A stretch of DNA of 64,000 nt from Perognathus longimembris pacificus (taxonomy: Eukaryota > Chordata > Mammalia > Rodentia > Heteromyidae): contig NC_063163.1 of NCBI RefSeq assembly GCF_023159225.1, positions 108,779,885 to 108,843,884 of the forward strand. The letters are read 5' to 3'. The first letter of the stretch is position 1, and the number at the start of each line of letters is the position of its first letter. The position numbers were made by a program, and so were the translations under genes. Below, piece by piece: positions 24,772 through 35,310 of the stretch. The notes under the pieces were generated by a model that had not been told where the DNA came from, made no database searches, and saw nothing but the letters and a program-made list of their open reading frames with translations.

Positions 24772-25695
24772 GTTAGTAGTGAAAGGCTTTTTCTTTCTTT
24801 TTTTTTGTTTTAATTTTTATTGTCAAACTGATGTACAGAGAGGTTACAGTTTCATACGTTAGGCATTGGACACATTTCTTGTACTGTTTGTTACCTCCTC
24901 CCTCATTCTTCTTCCCCCCTCTCCCTTTCTCTTTCCCCCATGAGTTGTTCAGTTGATTTATACCAAACAGTTTTGCAAGTATTGCTTTTGTAGTTGTTTC
25001 TCTTTTTTCCCTGTGTCTCTCAATTTTGGTATTCCCTTTTAGCTTCCTAGTTCTAATACCAGTATACACGGTTTCCAATGTACTCAGATAAGATACAGAG
25101 ATAGTGCAGGTACAACCACAGGAAGGGGATACAAGAAGGTCATCAATAATAGAAGCTACAGTTTCACATCACATGTTGAAAGTAATTACAACAGTGATAT
25201 AACAGTCGTTTCCATAACATGGAGTTCATTTCATTTAGCCTCATCTTATGTGTTCATAAGGGTATACCTATTGGGCTCTCGTGATCCTCTGCTGTGACTA
25301 GCCTAAATCTGTACTAATTATTCCCTATGAGGGAGACAATAGAGTCCATGTTTCTTTGGGTCTGGCTCACTTCACTTAGTATAATTTTTTCCAAGTCCTT
25401 CCATTTCCTTATGAATGGGGCAATGTCATTCTTTCTGATAGAGGCATAAAATTCCATTGTGTGTATGTACCACATTTTCTTGATCCATTCGTCTACTTAG
25501 GGGCATCTGGGTTGGTTCCATATTCTAGCTATGACAAATTGTGCTGCGATGAACATTTTTGTGCTGGTGGCTTTAGTGTGTTCTTGTTGGTGGTCTTTTG
25601 GGTAGATGCCCAAAAGTAGGGCTGCTGGGTCATAGGAGAGCTCTATGTTTAGCCTTCTGAAGAATCTCCATACCGCTTTCTTCAGCTCCTGAGAT

Positions 25696-26139
25696 TCAAT
25701 CCTCTGCTTCAGCTAGTCGGGACTGTAGGCTAGCTACTTGATTTCGAATCTCTTTTCCTTTTGACTGGTCTTTCCTGATGATTTCCATGTCCTTGCTATA
25801 ATTATCTCTTAGGTCCTGCATGGACTTCTTTACTTCATTAACTTTATTAATTTGGTTTTCAGTGCTGTCTCTCAAATCTTTTATCTGGATAGCTATCTTT
25901 TCATTTGACTCTTGAAGTTCATTTATCTTTCTATTTGTGGAGGCCATGAAATTCTCCATTAATTTTTGCTTTGCCTCCTCACACTCTAGAATAGTTGACT
26001 GAAGAGATTCAAACTTTTCATTTATCATTTTTATCAGTAGACTTTGTAGAGCATTTTGAGGGTTCTCTTTTATCTCTTTGATTGACTACTCTGCTTCCTG
26101 CTTGTTTTGAGTAGGAGATGAGACTCCATTGTTTGCCAT
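25696..26139 (-). pseudogene. L1 ORF1 N-terminal remnant
   Basis: On the minus strand an ATG at 26139 opens MANNGVSSPTQNKQEAE and is stopped by an in-frame TAG, apparently in place of a glutamine codon. The same frame then continues with a long heptad-like coiled coil, from MINEKFESLQ to SRLAEAED, ending at a TGA at 25696-25698 just before the deletion junction. The coiled coil is typical of L1 ORF1 protein, which trimerises and binds L1 RNA. The RNA-binding and C-terminal parts are absent, so this is a dead fragment. Confidence 0.75.
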
Positions 26140-26575
26140 CTTTCTTGTGTTTCTTTTGCCCATTTGGATTGGAAATGCCAATCTACAAGCACCTGTGAGT
26201 ACCATTTAAGACCCAAAGCAGACCTTACCAAGCCCAGTTGTGTAAATCTTAGAAGTTCACAATTATATACAGATACCTTGTATACCTGTATATAAAATTA
26301 GATTTGGTGTTCCTAAAGAATACAATTTTGACATAACAACCAATCCTGAGCCCTGTATTCAGTACTTATTTACTGTTACAACCCTATGAGCAATTTTTGT
26401 TCTTATATTAAGTTCTTTTTGGACTGGCTGGCTTTCTCTTAGAATCCCTTTGATTCACTCAGGTTGAGCAGGGATACCCTCTATACAATAACCAGGGGTC
26501 AATGGAATCTGGAGGTCCTGGAAGTAAATCAGGAGGGTAAGTTAGAGGTAGTAAAGAGAATAGAGTAAAATGTAT

Positions 26576-26618
<43 letters not shown>

Positions 26619-28132
26619 AGATGATTTTGGTTTAGTTTCAGTGATGTGGAAATGTGGAGTAGAGTAGAATCAGTAGAAAGAACAAGGTTAAAATGCTAGA
26701 CAATGGAGAGTTAGCAGAAAAGAGTGGAGGTGTTATTTGTAGGAACATAATTTTTAAAGAGAGAATGTGAAGAGAGAAATAAAGAAAAAATACTGGAAGA
26801 CAAATGCACAAAACAGAAAAATTTTTTAAAAACCAGAAAAACGAACAACAGCAACAACAAAAGCTTGATAAAGCAAACAAATAAAAATGGAAAACAAAAA
26901 AAACAACGATGTCTCGTAAATGAAAAAAGAAAGCTTAAAAAATGTTTGAAAAAAGGTGTCTTCCTTGTTTGGGTGGGCTTTCTACAGTCTCTGGTTTCCT
27001 TTCAATGGTCTGCAGTCTATTTTGCCGCTTGGCTGGTTTGACTTGCTTTCAGTTTGCAGGGGGTGGATCTGCTTTGACCCTCCCCCCCTGTTAGTGAAAT
27101 CCTGGGGTTTTGTGGTTCACACAACTTGCAGGTAGGCCTTGGGTGTCCTCTGTAGATCAGTCTTGGGAACCGTGGCTCCTCCCATCTGTTGTGGGGCCGC
27201 TGCCTTTAACGCCTGGCTCTGAATAGGCTGTGGACTCAGCAGGGTGGGGCGCCTCTGGCCTGGTTTACCTGGCTGAGAGTTGCTTGCCTGGGGGAAGTTC
27301 CTCCCTCTTGGGCGGGGCGGCATCCTGGGCAAAGCTGGCTATGTAATTCAGCTCTGTTTCAGGCTGGGAATTGGGCTTCCTCTGTGAAGGGATCGTTTAT
27401 CTGTCTTGGGAACTGTTTATTCTTCCCTCTGGTTGTTCTGTGCCGCCAGCCGCTTTTGGTTTTAATTTAGAAATTCCGCAGGCAGGGCGGGGAACCTCTG
27501 GCTAAGTTCACCTGAGTGTGTGAGCTGCAGCCCAGGATGAGCCTCCCGCCTGGGCAAAGGTCGTTCTCCTGGGCGGAGCTGGCTCTCACTGGTTGGTCCC
27601 TCTTTCCCTTTTCAAAGATGGCCCCTTTTTCCTCGTTTTCCCCAGGCCAGCTTTAGTTCCAGTCTGGTCTGACCCTATGCCAGTGTCAAAGATGGCGCTC
27701 TGCTCTGGCAGTGGGGGAAGGGCTACCTTCCAGATGCTGCTCTGTGGGCGCAAGTGAGAATGTCTTTTGTGGGGTATTCATGCTTTCTCTGCGATTTCAG
27801 CCCATCCGTGCTCAGCCTGCGATCCGCGTCTGTCTGCCGCCATCCGGAGGATTTCTCCCTGGTCGCCGCTGTGTGCTTTAGGTGTGCAGAGTGCAGGGCG
27901 CTGTGCCAGCACCGGCACTGGCGTGGCAGCAGGACAACGCCCGGAGTTCAAATCTGTGTTTTCAGGCCAGCAAAGTCGATTTTTCCTTCCTGGCCAGAAT
28001 CCCTGTACTGTTATAACTTACTTGGGCTGTCTTTCTAGGAGTAAAAGTTTCCCTGGAGTGGCAAAACTGCTATGTGGGAGGGAGCTTAGCTAGGGCTCTG
28101 CTGCTCCTCCACCATCTTCCCGGAAGTCCCCC
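26140..28132 (-). promoter_or_regulatory. L1 5'UTR (antisense to DYNC2H1), with possible YY1 core near its start
   Basis: The stretch from 26970 to 28132 is unusually GC-rich for this window and begins, on the minus strand, with an AAGATGG heptamer about 15 bases in (28112-28118 on +). Human L1 has a YY1 site at this place; function here is inference. A (GT)n tract interrupts the 5'UTR near 26578. Long open frames on the + strand at 27754-28265 are by-products of the GC content. Confidence 0.6.
26578..26616. repeat. (GT)n microsatellite
   Basis: About 19 GT units inside the 5'UTR part of the antisense L1. Confidence 0.95.
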
Positions 28133-28423
28133 CTTTTTCTTTTTATTGAGAGTGCAAGTGTATCCTGCTCTCTGCGTTGGTGGACAGGAGGTCCTTTTTC
28201 CTAATAGACCATTGCTTCTCAGTATGATTCCTCTTTGCTGTATTCCCATCCCATATAAATGCTGATGAATTCCAGGTTCTCTTGCTTGGTATTGGTAAAA
28301 TTAATGAATCTGACCCTACATAAAATGAGCATTTCAGGTTTCCTAAAAATTAGAATATTGAAAAGTTTAACGTATCTGTGACTTGTATTTGCTATTTAGT
28401 AAATAATGACATTTTTCTTGTAG

Positions 28424-28633
28424 AATTCAAACCTGATTCATCAGAAAGTATCTCCTCCTAATGACCGACAAGGATCTCCAATATTGTCATTTATCATTCT
28501 TGAGCAGTTTAATGCCATTCGTTTAGTACAAAGTGTTCATCAGTCTCTTGCTGCTCTTAGCAAAGTCATCAGAGGAACTACCTTACTGAGTGTAGAGGTA
28601 CAAAAATTGGCAAGTGCTTTATTAAACCAAAAG
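28424..28633 (+). CDS. DYNC2H1: DYNC2H1 coding exon (window exon 10), C-terminal domain
   Basis: Seventy whole codons between TTTCTTGTAG and GTAAGC, the longest exon here. It encodes SPILSFIILEQFNAIRLVQS and ALSKVIRGTTLLSVEVQKLA. This matches the dynein C-terminal helices in which an E-x-x-x-x-N helix precedes a long L-x-x-x-I-x-G segment. Confidence 0.97.
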
Positions 28634-28655
28634 GTAAGCCAATTCTAGCCATGCA

Positions 28656-28905
28656 TTTTTTTGTTGTTGTTTTTGTCTTTGTTGGTTGTGGGACTCAAGG
28701 CCTGGGCACTCTCCTTGTGGCTCTTAGTGCTCAAGGCTAGTGTTCTGCCACTTGAGCCACAGCCCTACTTCCAGGCTTTCCTGCATCGTTTATTAGATAT
28801 AAGATTCTCATAGACTTTTCTGCCTGGGCTGGCTTCTAACTGTAGTCCCTAGATCTCAGCCTCCTGAATAGCTAGGATTATAAGCATGAACCACCAACAC
28901 CTGGC
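28656..28905 (-). mobile_element. Composite SINE (7SL/B1-like + right module), antisense
   Basis: Begins in T/GTT repeats 22 bp after the donor at 28634. Contains GCTCAAGGCTAGTGTTCTGC and CTCAGCCTCCTGAATAGCTA, and ends at CACCTGGCG. Confidence 0.85.
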
Positions 28906-29925
28906 GACCATCATGTTTTTATTCCATTGTTTAAGTGGCTCTTCCTTTATGGCCTACTTTCATCATGGATTTTGTAGTTAATATTAACAGAAAACTAAAG
29001 TCAAAGTTGCTGCAGCCATATAAGAACTAATAGGCTAACATAAGTCTAATGATGGCTAACTTTCAGTTTGATGCAGCAGCTTATAAATATCTTTAGATTC
29101 TCATGTTATCTAGCTTCCTTTTCATTGCATTTGGAAAGACATCTATTTTGATTTTACTATGGGGAAAGTTGTATATATGTACTGTGTATATATATTATAT
29201 ATATGTATATGCATGTACTGTATAATTGTGCCCTACTAGCTCAAGTTTTATACATTCTGAACACCATATCCAACAGAAAAAACACTAACTCATAGTAATT
29301 TAAGAAATAAATCTTGGTGTTACATCTATTTAAAATATTGGGGGAGGTGTTAATGTATTGTCATGGAAAATGTGAGAATATGCAATTTTCAGTAACTCAA
29401 GGCTTCAGTCAAATGCTTGTTACAGGAGGTGTATGTGTGTGTTTCTTTTCATCTTTAACACACTTATAGAGATTAAGGGATTATGTTTAGTCTATGGAAA
29501 ATCAGGAGGAATATGAAATCAGTTATATAATAGTAAAAACTACGTAGCCCAGATCAATTGAACAGAAGCAAATATAATACCCTGCATTTGATTTCAGCTC
29601 TTTGAAGAATATGGACATTATAGAACTTGATAACTGAGAAAGATTTTACTAGGGGTCTATGGGAATTATAAGTCTTTATGTTCTTTCCTGTTGTGCATAT
29701 TCAATATAAGAAAGTTTCTGATAGTCAACCTAAATTCCTCTTGGTGTGAGTATAATCCTATTGATGTTAATATAAAGAAATAGCCTTTATAGGACTTGTA
29801 CTCAATGACTCTAAGAAGCTATCCAGTGTCTTTCACCACTTATAGAAAGAACTTTTCCTGAATCTTCGCCTATTCTTATCTAGGGAAAGAATTTCAATAG
29901 CTTTGTAATGTATAGATTCATATTT

Positions 29926-30411
29926 TATAATCAGCTGTGATTAACAACAATTACTGTAGTGCTGACTATAATAGAAACACTGGCAGTCCTGAATAATCCT
30001 GACACAGAAAGAACATAGGAAGAAGGAAAACTTAGAGAACTTTATATTGACTAATGTGTTGTATTACTACAGTAATGAGTGCTCTACTACTACTGTTGCC
30101 ATGATTTACCATGAGGAACTTGCAGGAAAAGGACTGTTAAACACCATTCACACCACAAATAGTAAGAGTCGACATTTGAATCTAGACAGATCTTGTTGTC
30201 AAAATTAATGAAAATGTTTAAATTTACTGAAATCAAAAGAGAAATATTCTTCAATGTGTTTCTTTTAATGCTCTTCTATATGCTACCTAAGGGCAAAATA
30301 TCTAAAAGAATTGGCTTTAAAATGAGGGAGGAGGTAACAAACAGTACAAGAAATGTATCCAATGCCTAATGTATGAAACTGTAACCCTTCTGTACATCAC
30401 TTTGACAGTAA
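29926..30411 (+). repeat. Left arm of a 486-bp near-identical inverted repeat
   Basis: Read base by base, 29926-30411 matches the reverse complement of 32118-32603 with no gap. I count nine mismatches in 486 positions (about 98%), six near the outer end and three clustered around 30384-30388. The last ~85 bases (from GAGGGAGGAGGTAAC) are an L1 3' end in + orientation. The first ~400 bases are not a repeat I recognise. On this side the L1 end runs into AATAAGTAATT rather than a clean A-tail. Confidence 0.93.
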
Positions 30412-30699
30412 ATAAGTAATTATTTTTTTTAAAGGAGAAGGTAGTGATGACCTAAGAATGTGATTTGTATAATCTAGTATGACTAGCAGAAATGAACTTC
30501 ATCAAAGTTAAAGTTAGATGAGATTAAGAGAAGTTTTCTCAGCCCAAGGAAAGAGGCTGCATTAATACATTTTGCTGTAGCAAAATGAAAATGCAGTATA
30601 GCAAAATGGCTAGAATGTGGTGTCTGTAGTTCACTAGCTATGTGTAACTTGCACAGGTTACTTAAACTCCTCTAAATGAAAGTACTTGGGTCATATTAA

Positions 30700-31420
30700 T
30701 CCTTCTATGACCCTTTGTTTTGCCCCTCCCACTTCCTTTTCCTTTTCCACATCCCTAACAATCCATTTTACTTTCAAGTCTTTTCCATGTAAGCTCCACA
30801 TATGAGAGAAAATAAGCAATAATATCTTTTTGTGGTAGATGATGGTGGTTTGTTTCACTTAAAATTTCCTGCTCTATTTTCCAAAAAAAAATGATAAATT
30901 ATATTCTTTGACTTAATACTCCATTGCATTTATATACTGTATGTTATCTATTCATCTATTGATGGGCAAATCTATTTATTTGTAACTTGGCTAATGTGAA
31001 GTAAAGATAGGCAAGCAGGTAATTATGTAATAAGTAGATTTTTATTGTTTGGGATATACACCCCAAACTGGCATCAGTGGAGCAACATGGTAATTCCGCT
31101 TTTTTTTTCTTTTTTTAACTTTAATACTGATTTCCATTGTGTCTGGAGTAGACTACATTTCTACCAGAAGTACACAAGGATTGGTTTTTCGATGTCTCAC
31201 TAGCAAAATTTGTACTGTGTTTTCTTGATGATAGCATTCTGCCTCTGGTTAGATAAGAAAAAACAATCAATGCAGTTTTGATTTACATTGCTCTGTTGGC
31301 ATACAGGTGTTGAACATTTTTTTCAATTATTCATTTAGCAGTGATGGTTTAGGTGTTTACATTATTGAGTTCTTTATTCTAGATAAAGCAACCATTATTA
31401 GAGTGATTTTATGTAAAATT
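30700..31420 (-). mobile_element. Old L1 3' region, antisense
   Basis: A decayed L1 3' region in minus orientation. Landmarks include CTCCATTGCATTTATATACT, TTCATCTATTGATGGGCAAA and CTTGGCTAATGTGAAG, which correspond to the end of ORF2 and the 3'UTR. It contains no usable frame. Confidence 0.55.
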
Positions 31421-31504
31421 TAGAGTATCTACTTCTTTTTTATTTGTTCTCTTTGTACCATATATCTCAATGTAAACTTTGTGGCTAAATTCGCCATTGT
31501 GCTG

Positions 31505-31730
31505 GCTTTTGTTTTTTTAATTGTTATTGTCAAGGTGATGTACAGAGGGGTAACTGTTATATACATAAGGTAATGAGTACATTTCTTACAAAGCTTGCTA
31601 ACCCCCCTAATTTTTCTCCCACCTTCCCTCTCCCCAGCCCTTCCCCCCCACAAGTTGTATAGTTGTATAGTTAAATTCCAACATATTGTCCTGTTGCATT
31701 GGTTCCCCCTTTATCCTTTGACTTTTTAAT
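31505..31730 (-). mobile_element. Younger L1 3' end, antisense, within the inverted-repeat loop
   Basis: It shares the GTGATGTACAGAGGGGTAAC and TAAGGTAATGAGTACATTTC landmarks with the other young L1 3' ends of this window and starts with a T-run. It is independent of the two inverted-repeat arms. Confidence 0.65.
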
Positions 31731-32117
31731 TCATTTGTAACATTCCCAGTTTTTTCCCACCATTTGGCCACATATAAACTCCTTTGATTATGCTTTCAGT
31801 CTGTGACAAAGTTTAGAAATATGTGTGGACCAGCAAAAATGAGAGAAAAATGAGAAAACTGTCAAATAAAACAGACTTATTGTCAGTGAAAGTATTGACA
31901 CATAGAAATGAAATAGATAATGGAGCATTCAATAATATCAATGAATCTGAAGCTTAGAGATTTGTCTATCGATTTTAAAGAACAACAAAAACAGAGTACA
32001 ATGCAAAGCTCAGACTTAGGCACATATTATGCCCATACGTATACATAACTCTGAATAATTTTATCACATTGTTTAGATTAACTTTTTTTTTAACTGGGTT
32101 TTTTTTCTTTTTTTTTC

Positions 32118-32603
32118 TTACTGTCAAAGTGATGTACACAGAGGTTACAGTTTCATACATTAGGCATTGGATACATTTCTTGTACTGTTTGTTACCTCCT
32201 CCCTCATTTTAAAGCCAATTCTTTTAGATATTTTGCCCTTAGGTAGCATATAGAAGAGCATTAAAAGAAACACATTGAAGAATATTTCTCTTTTGATTTC
32301 AGTAAATTTAAACATTTTCATTAATTTTGACAACAAGATCTGTCTAGATTCAAATGTCGACTCTTACTATTTGTGGTGTGAATGGTGTTTAACAGTCCTT
32401 TTCCTGCAAGTTCCTCATGGTAAATCATGGCAACAGTAGTAGTAGAGCACTCATTACTGTAGTAATACAACACATTAGTCAATATAAAGTTCTCTAAGTT
32501 TTCCTTCTTCCTATGTTCTTTCCGTATCAGGATTATTCAGGACTGACAGTGTTTCTATTATAGTCAGCACTACAGTAATTTTTGTTAATCATAGTTGATT
32601 ATA
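32118..32603 (-). repeat. Right arm of the 486-bp inverted repeat, with A-rich tail on its L1 end
   Basis: Reverse-complement partner of 29926-30411, separated from it by 1,706 bp. Read on the minus strand it runs from TATAATC through the unrecognised segment into the L1 3' end, then into an A-rich tail (GA9GA8) at about 32100-32117. That tail is absent from the left arm. No convincing target-site duplication is visible. Both arms lie in the intron upstream of the exon at 32966. Confidence 0.93.
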
Positions 32604-32965
32604 TTAATCATATATAAAAATCCTGTAAGGGACTAACATTCTTATTTTTAATCCTTACCAGTTTTAAAATGAATTTTTAAATTTTAATTTGATTTCTCTA
32701 TGAATCAAATATTTTTTCAAGAAATGGTAGTTGACTACTCGCTATCTACCAATATCTATCAATTTGAATTCATTTCTATAAAGAGTCTCCTTTTAGGGAA
32801 ATATCAATTCATTTTGCCTCCATCAACTTCAGTGAAATTAAGGGAAATAGACATATCAATGAAATGAATTTATGGTTTCAGTACTGTAAATTGTGTCAAA
32901 TATTCCCCTTCCCACTAATGTTGAAGTCTCTTCTTTGTAAACAGTTTGACCCTTTTGAATTGCAG

Positions 32966-33055
32966 TGTCCTCTCACATGGCAGAGCAAGTGGGAAGGCCC
33001 TGAAGATCCCTTGCAATACCTCAGAGGCCTTGTGTCTCGTGCCCTTGCAATACAG
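32966..33055 (+). CDS. DYNC2H1: DYNC2H1 coding exon (window exon 11), C-terminal domain
   Basis: Thirty whole codons between GAATTGCAG and GTAAGA. It encodes CPLTWQSKWEGPEDPLQYLR followed by GLVSRALAIQ, the P-x-x-W block of the dynein C-terminal domain. The exon lies about 360 bp downstream of the right arm of the inverted repeat. Confidence 0.97.
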
Positions 33056-33855
33056 GTAAGACTGAATTATTCAGTGATTGTATTGTGTAACTGCTGAGCT
33101 AGAGAATGCATATTGAGATGACCTTCTTACCAGTGAGAATGATGTAATTTTTGCACAGGAACCATCATGTAGTCTCATTTTGTGTTTTGCCGTTTGATTT
33201 TTGCATAGAATTCTTTAAAGAGTATATAGTTCTTTCTGATTACACTGTGCCTTTCCATCATTTTTGAGAATTTAGAGAAAAATCAGTTTTGATACAGATG
33301 GATAGACAGATAATAATCGAACCAGTTTATCACTATGACTAGTTTGCTTTAAGGAATATTCCCCCTGTAGGGTCGGTGTGTGTAAAGCTCCTCATTTCCT
33401 TTGTAATTTTCTACTGCTTTCTTACGTTCCTTGTATGCTTTTGTCCTTGCTTCACAACTAAGCTGTCTTTTCCACATGAACTCAAATCTGTGTCCTTCTC
33501 ACTCCAGCAAGACTTCATCTATGCTTTTATACCTATACTTTTATACCTTCATATTGAACTTGACCCTTACTACTTACTGCCTTGTGTGTAAGCCGCTGAG
33601 GTGTACATATCATTCATTGACAACCACACATAACCACTTTAAAGAAAAAAATCAGGCCATGAGATAGGAGCCCTCTGTCATCATCTTTGTTCTAATGTAA
33701 AAGGGAAATTGGTCCTCTGCTGTTCAAGACTCCTCTCTGGGTCCTGTGGACTTAATTCCCTCTGCTTTCAACTCTTCAGAGACTCTCTCAAAGGGGAAGG
33801 TGGCTATTCCAATGCCCAATTTGTCCAGCTCCTGGTTTTTCTTAATAAAGTAGTT

Positions 33856-33906
33856 TCTTTCCTTCCTTCCTTCCTTCCTTCCTTCCTTCCTTCCTTCCTT
33901 CCTTTC

Positions 33907-33952
<46 letters not shown>

Positions 33953-34005
33953 TTCCTTCCTTCCTTCCTTCCTTCCTCTTTCTTCCTTTCTTTCTTCCTT
34001 TCTTC

Positions 34006-34080
<75 letters not shown>

Positions 34081-34116
34081 TTCTTTTCTTTTCTTTTCTT
34101 TTCTTTTCTTTCTCTT
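33856..34116. repeat. (TTCC)n/(TTTC)n/(TTTTC)n pyrimidine microsatellite
   Basis: In order: TTCC units, TTTC units, TTCC again, mixed, a long TTTC run, then a TTTTC run. Pure pyrimidine on the + strand. Open frames here are low-complexity artefacts. Confidence 0.95.
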
Positions 34117-34306
34117 TCCCAGTCCTGAAGCTTGAACTCAGGGACTGAGCACTGTCCCTGGCTTCTTTTTGCTCAAGGTTAGCACTCTATCACTTGAGCC
34201 ACAGTGCCACTTCTGAACTTTTCTATGTAAGTGGTGCTGATGAATCAAACCCAGGGCTTCCTATGTACAAGGCAAGAACTCTACCACTAGGCCATATTCC
34301 CAGCCC
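33858..34306 (-). mobile_element. Dimeric SINE with A-tail expanded to ~260 bp
   Basis: The SINE body is 34117-34306. Its A-tail (T-rich on +) has grown into the TTCC/TTTC tract at 33858-34116. A perfect 13-bp duplication ATAAAGTAGTTTC (33845-33857 and 34307-34319) encloses tract and body together, showing that they arrived as one insertion. Confidence 0.92.
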
Positions 34307-34437
34307 ATAAAGTAGTTTCAAATGCTATAGTTAAAGATCGTGCTAGATTATGTTGTCCCTCTTAGACTAATCATCTTATCCAGAATAAAATGCCTCTGAG
34401 TTTCTTTGAAGTCAGGCCCATTGCTTTTCTGGGTCTT

Positions 34438-34998
34438 TGTCGGGGTCTCTCTGGGACCCCTCTCCCTACTTCTCCAGGGGAGATACCTGAATTCTAAACT
34501 GTGAAAGAGCACTCGGCTTTGTCTCCCGCCTTCAGAAGGCAAAGCGTGTTCTAGTGGATTGCGCTAAGTTGAGGAGAAAGTTACCGAGGCCCTCCTCCCC
34601 AGTCCCCTTACGTGTGGAACGGCGGTGGAGAGAGAGATATAGGGGAGAGGATTCGATGGTCCATGTGTCTCAGCCTCCAGAGGGCGGTCAGAAGAATTTA
34701 CGGTGACAAAGGCAGAAGGGGAGGGACTTGGGGTGACTAACTGATTAGCTGATCTGGGCTGCCCATCAGGTGATGTCATGAAACTTCCTCTGTGGGCGGG
34801 AACCATGATCCCCTAAGGGCCAGCCTCGGCCATTAGACACATGGCTGAGCCGAGAGGCCAGGACCGCTTGCTTCTCTTCTGGTTGAGGCCGGAAGGTGGG
34901 AGTGGCTAGCTCCCACACTGACCCAGGGCTAGGGGAAGGGCAGTGTTTTGTGAGCTCTGTCGCCTCTCCCCCCTTAAGGCCAAACTAAATCCCCAACA
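34438..34998 (-). mobile_element. Solo ERV LTR, antisense, with perfect 6-bp target duplication
   Basis: A 561-bp LTR from TGTCGGGGTC to CCCCAACA, flanked by GGTCTT at 34432-34437 and 34999-35004. A 6-bp duplication is usual for class II (ERVK-like) elements. On the minus strand a CTATATCTC promoter-like element lies around 34636-34644. It shares long blocks with the LTR at 41991 (AAAGAGCACT, TAAGTTGAGGA, ATCAGGTGATGTCATGAAAC). No internal region. Confidence 0.85.
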
Positions 34999-35009
34999 GG
35001 TCTTCATTC

Positions 35010-35310
35010 TTGCTGATCTTTTTGAAATACCATTTCCCAAATGTCTGAAAGAAACTTTATCTTCTCCAAGTCTTTACCCTGATGTGTCACCTTTGTGAGG
35101 TCTCCTGATCATCATGTTTTAAATTGTGATTATGCTCTTCCTTCTTTGTCTCTCCATGGTGATAATTTCAGTATTCTGTATATGATACTTATTTTTTCAA
35201 CTTTTCTGTGTGTTCTTCAGCTAGAATGGAAGCTTTACAAGGGCAGACATCCAAACCTGTTGCTCATAAAATTAGGCTTTTCAACAAATACCTGTTGAAT
35301 AAATGAAATA
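35010..35310 (+). repeat. L2-like ancient LINE 3' end
   Basis: CAGCTAGAATGGAAGCTTTA, AAGGGCAGACATCC and AACAAATACCTGTTGAATAA follow the L2 3' end (GTAAGCTCCATGAGGGCAG, then TTGTTGAATGAATGA). The solo LTR at 34438-34998 lies directly upstream. Confidence 0.6.

Larger units (their letters stand above)
24797..28132 (-). mobile_element. Antisense L1 with 5' end and 3' end but large internal deletion
   Basis: On the minus strand the element starts at about 28132 with GACTTCCGGGAAGATGGTGG, typical of an L1 5'UTR start. It continues through a GC-rich 5'UTR of about 2 kb, reaches an ORF1-like ATG at 26139 and a coiled-coil ORF1 segment (25696-26028), then jumps near 25685 to the extreme C-terminal coding part of ORF2 and the 3'UTR, ending in a T-rich tract (A-tail) at 24797. 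Most of ORF1 and ORF2 is missing. A possible target-site duplication CTTTTTCTTT (24787-24796 and 28133-28142) is low-complexity and so weak evidence. It fills most of the intron between the exons at 24655 and 28424. Confidence 0.85.
30412..32117. other. Loop between inverted arms: old L1 and a younger L1 3' end
   Basis: About 1.7 kb of intron. The stretch 30700-31420 looks like an old L1 3' region in minus orientation (it matches the ATTCCATTG and TTGATGGGCA landmarks of the ORF2 end). From about 31505 to 31730 there is a younger L1 3' end, also minus. The remainder, around 31740-32090, is AT-rich and unassigned. Confidence 0.55.

Noticed and set aside
27754..28093. Overlapping + strand frames of 94 and 108 residues with cysteine-rich content
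   Set aside because: They lie inside the GC-rich 5'UTR of the antisense L1 and resemble no protein family.
29926..32603. Inverted repeat as terminal inverted repeats of a DNA transposon or as twin-priming of one L1
   Set aside because: The arms are far longer than usual terminal repeats, there is no transposase between them, and twin priming inverts but does not duplicate sequence.
33709..34128. 139-residue open frame rich in FLS and FLP repeats
   Set aside because: It is a reading of the TTTC/TTCC microsatellite; low-complexity artefact.
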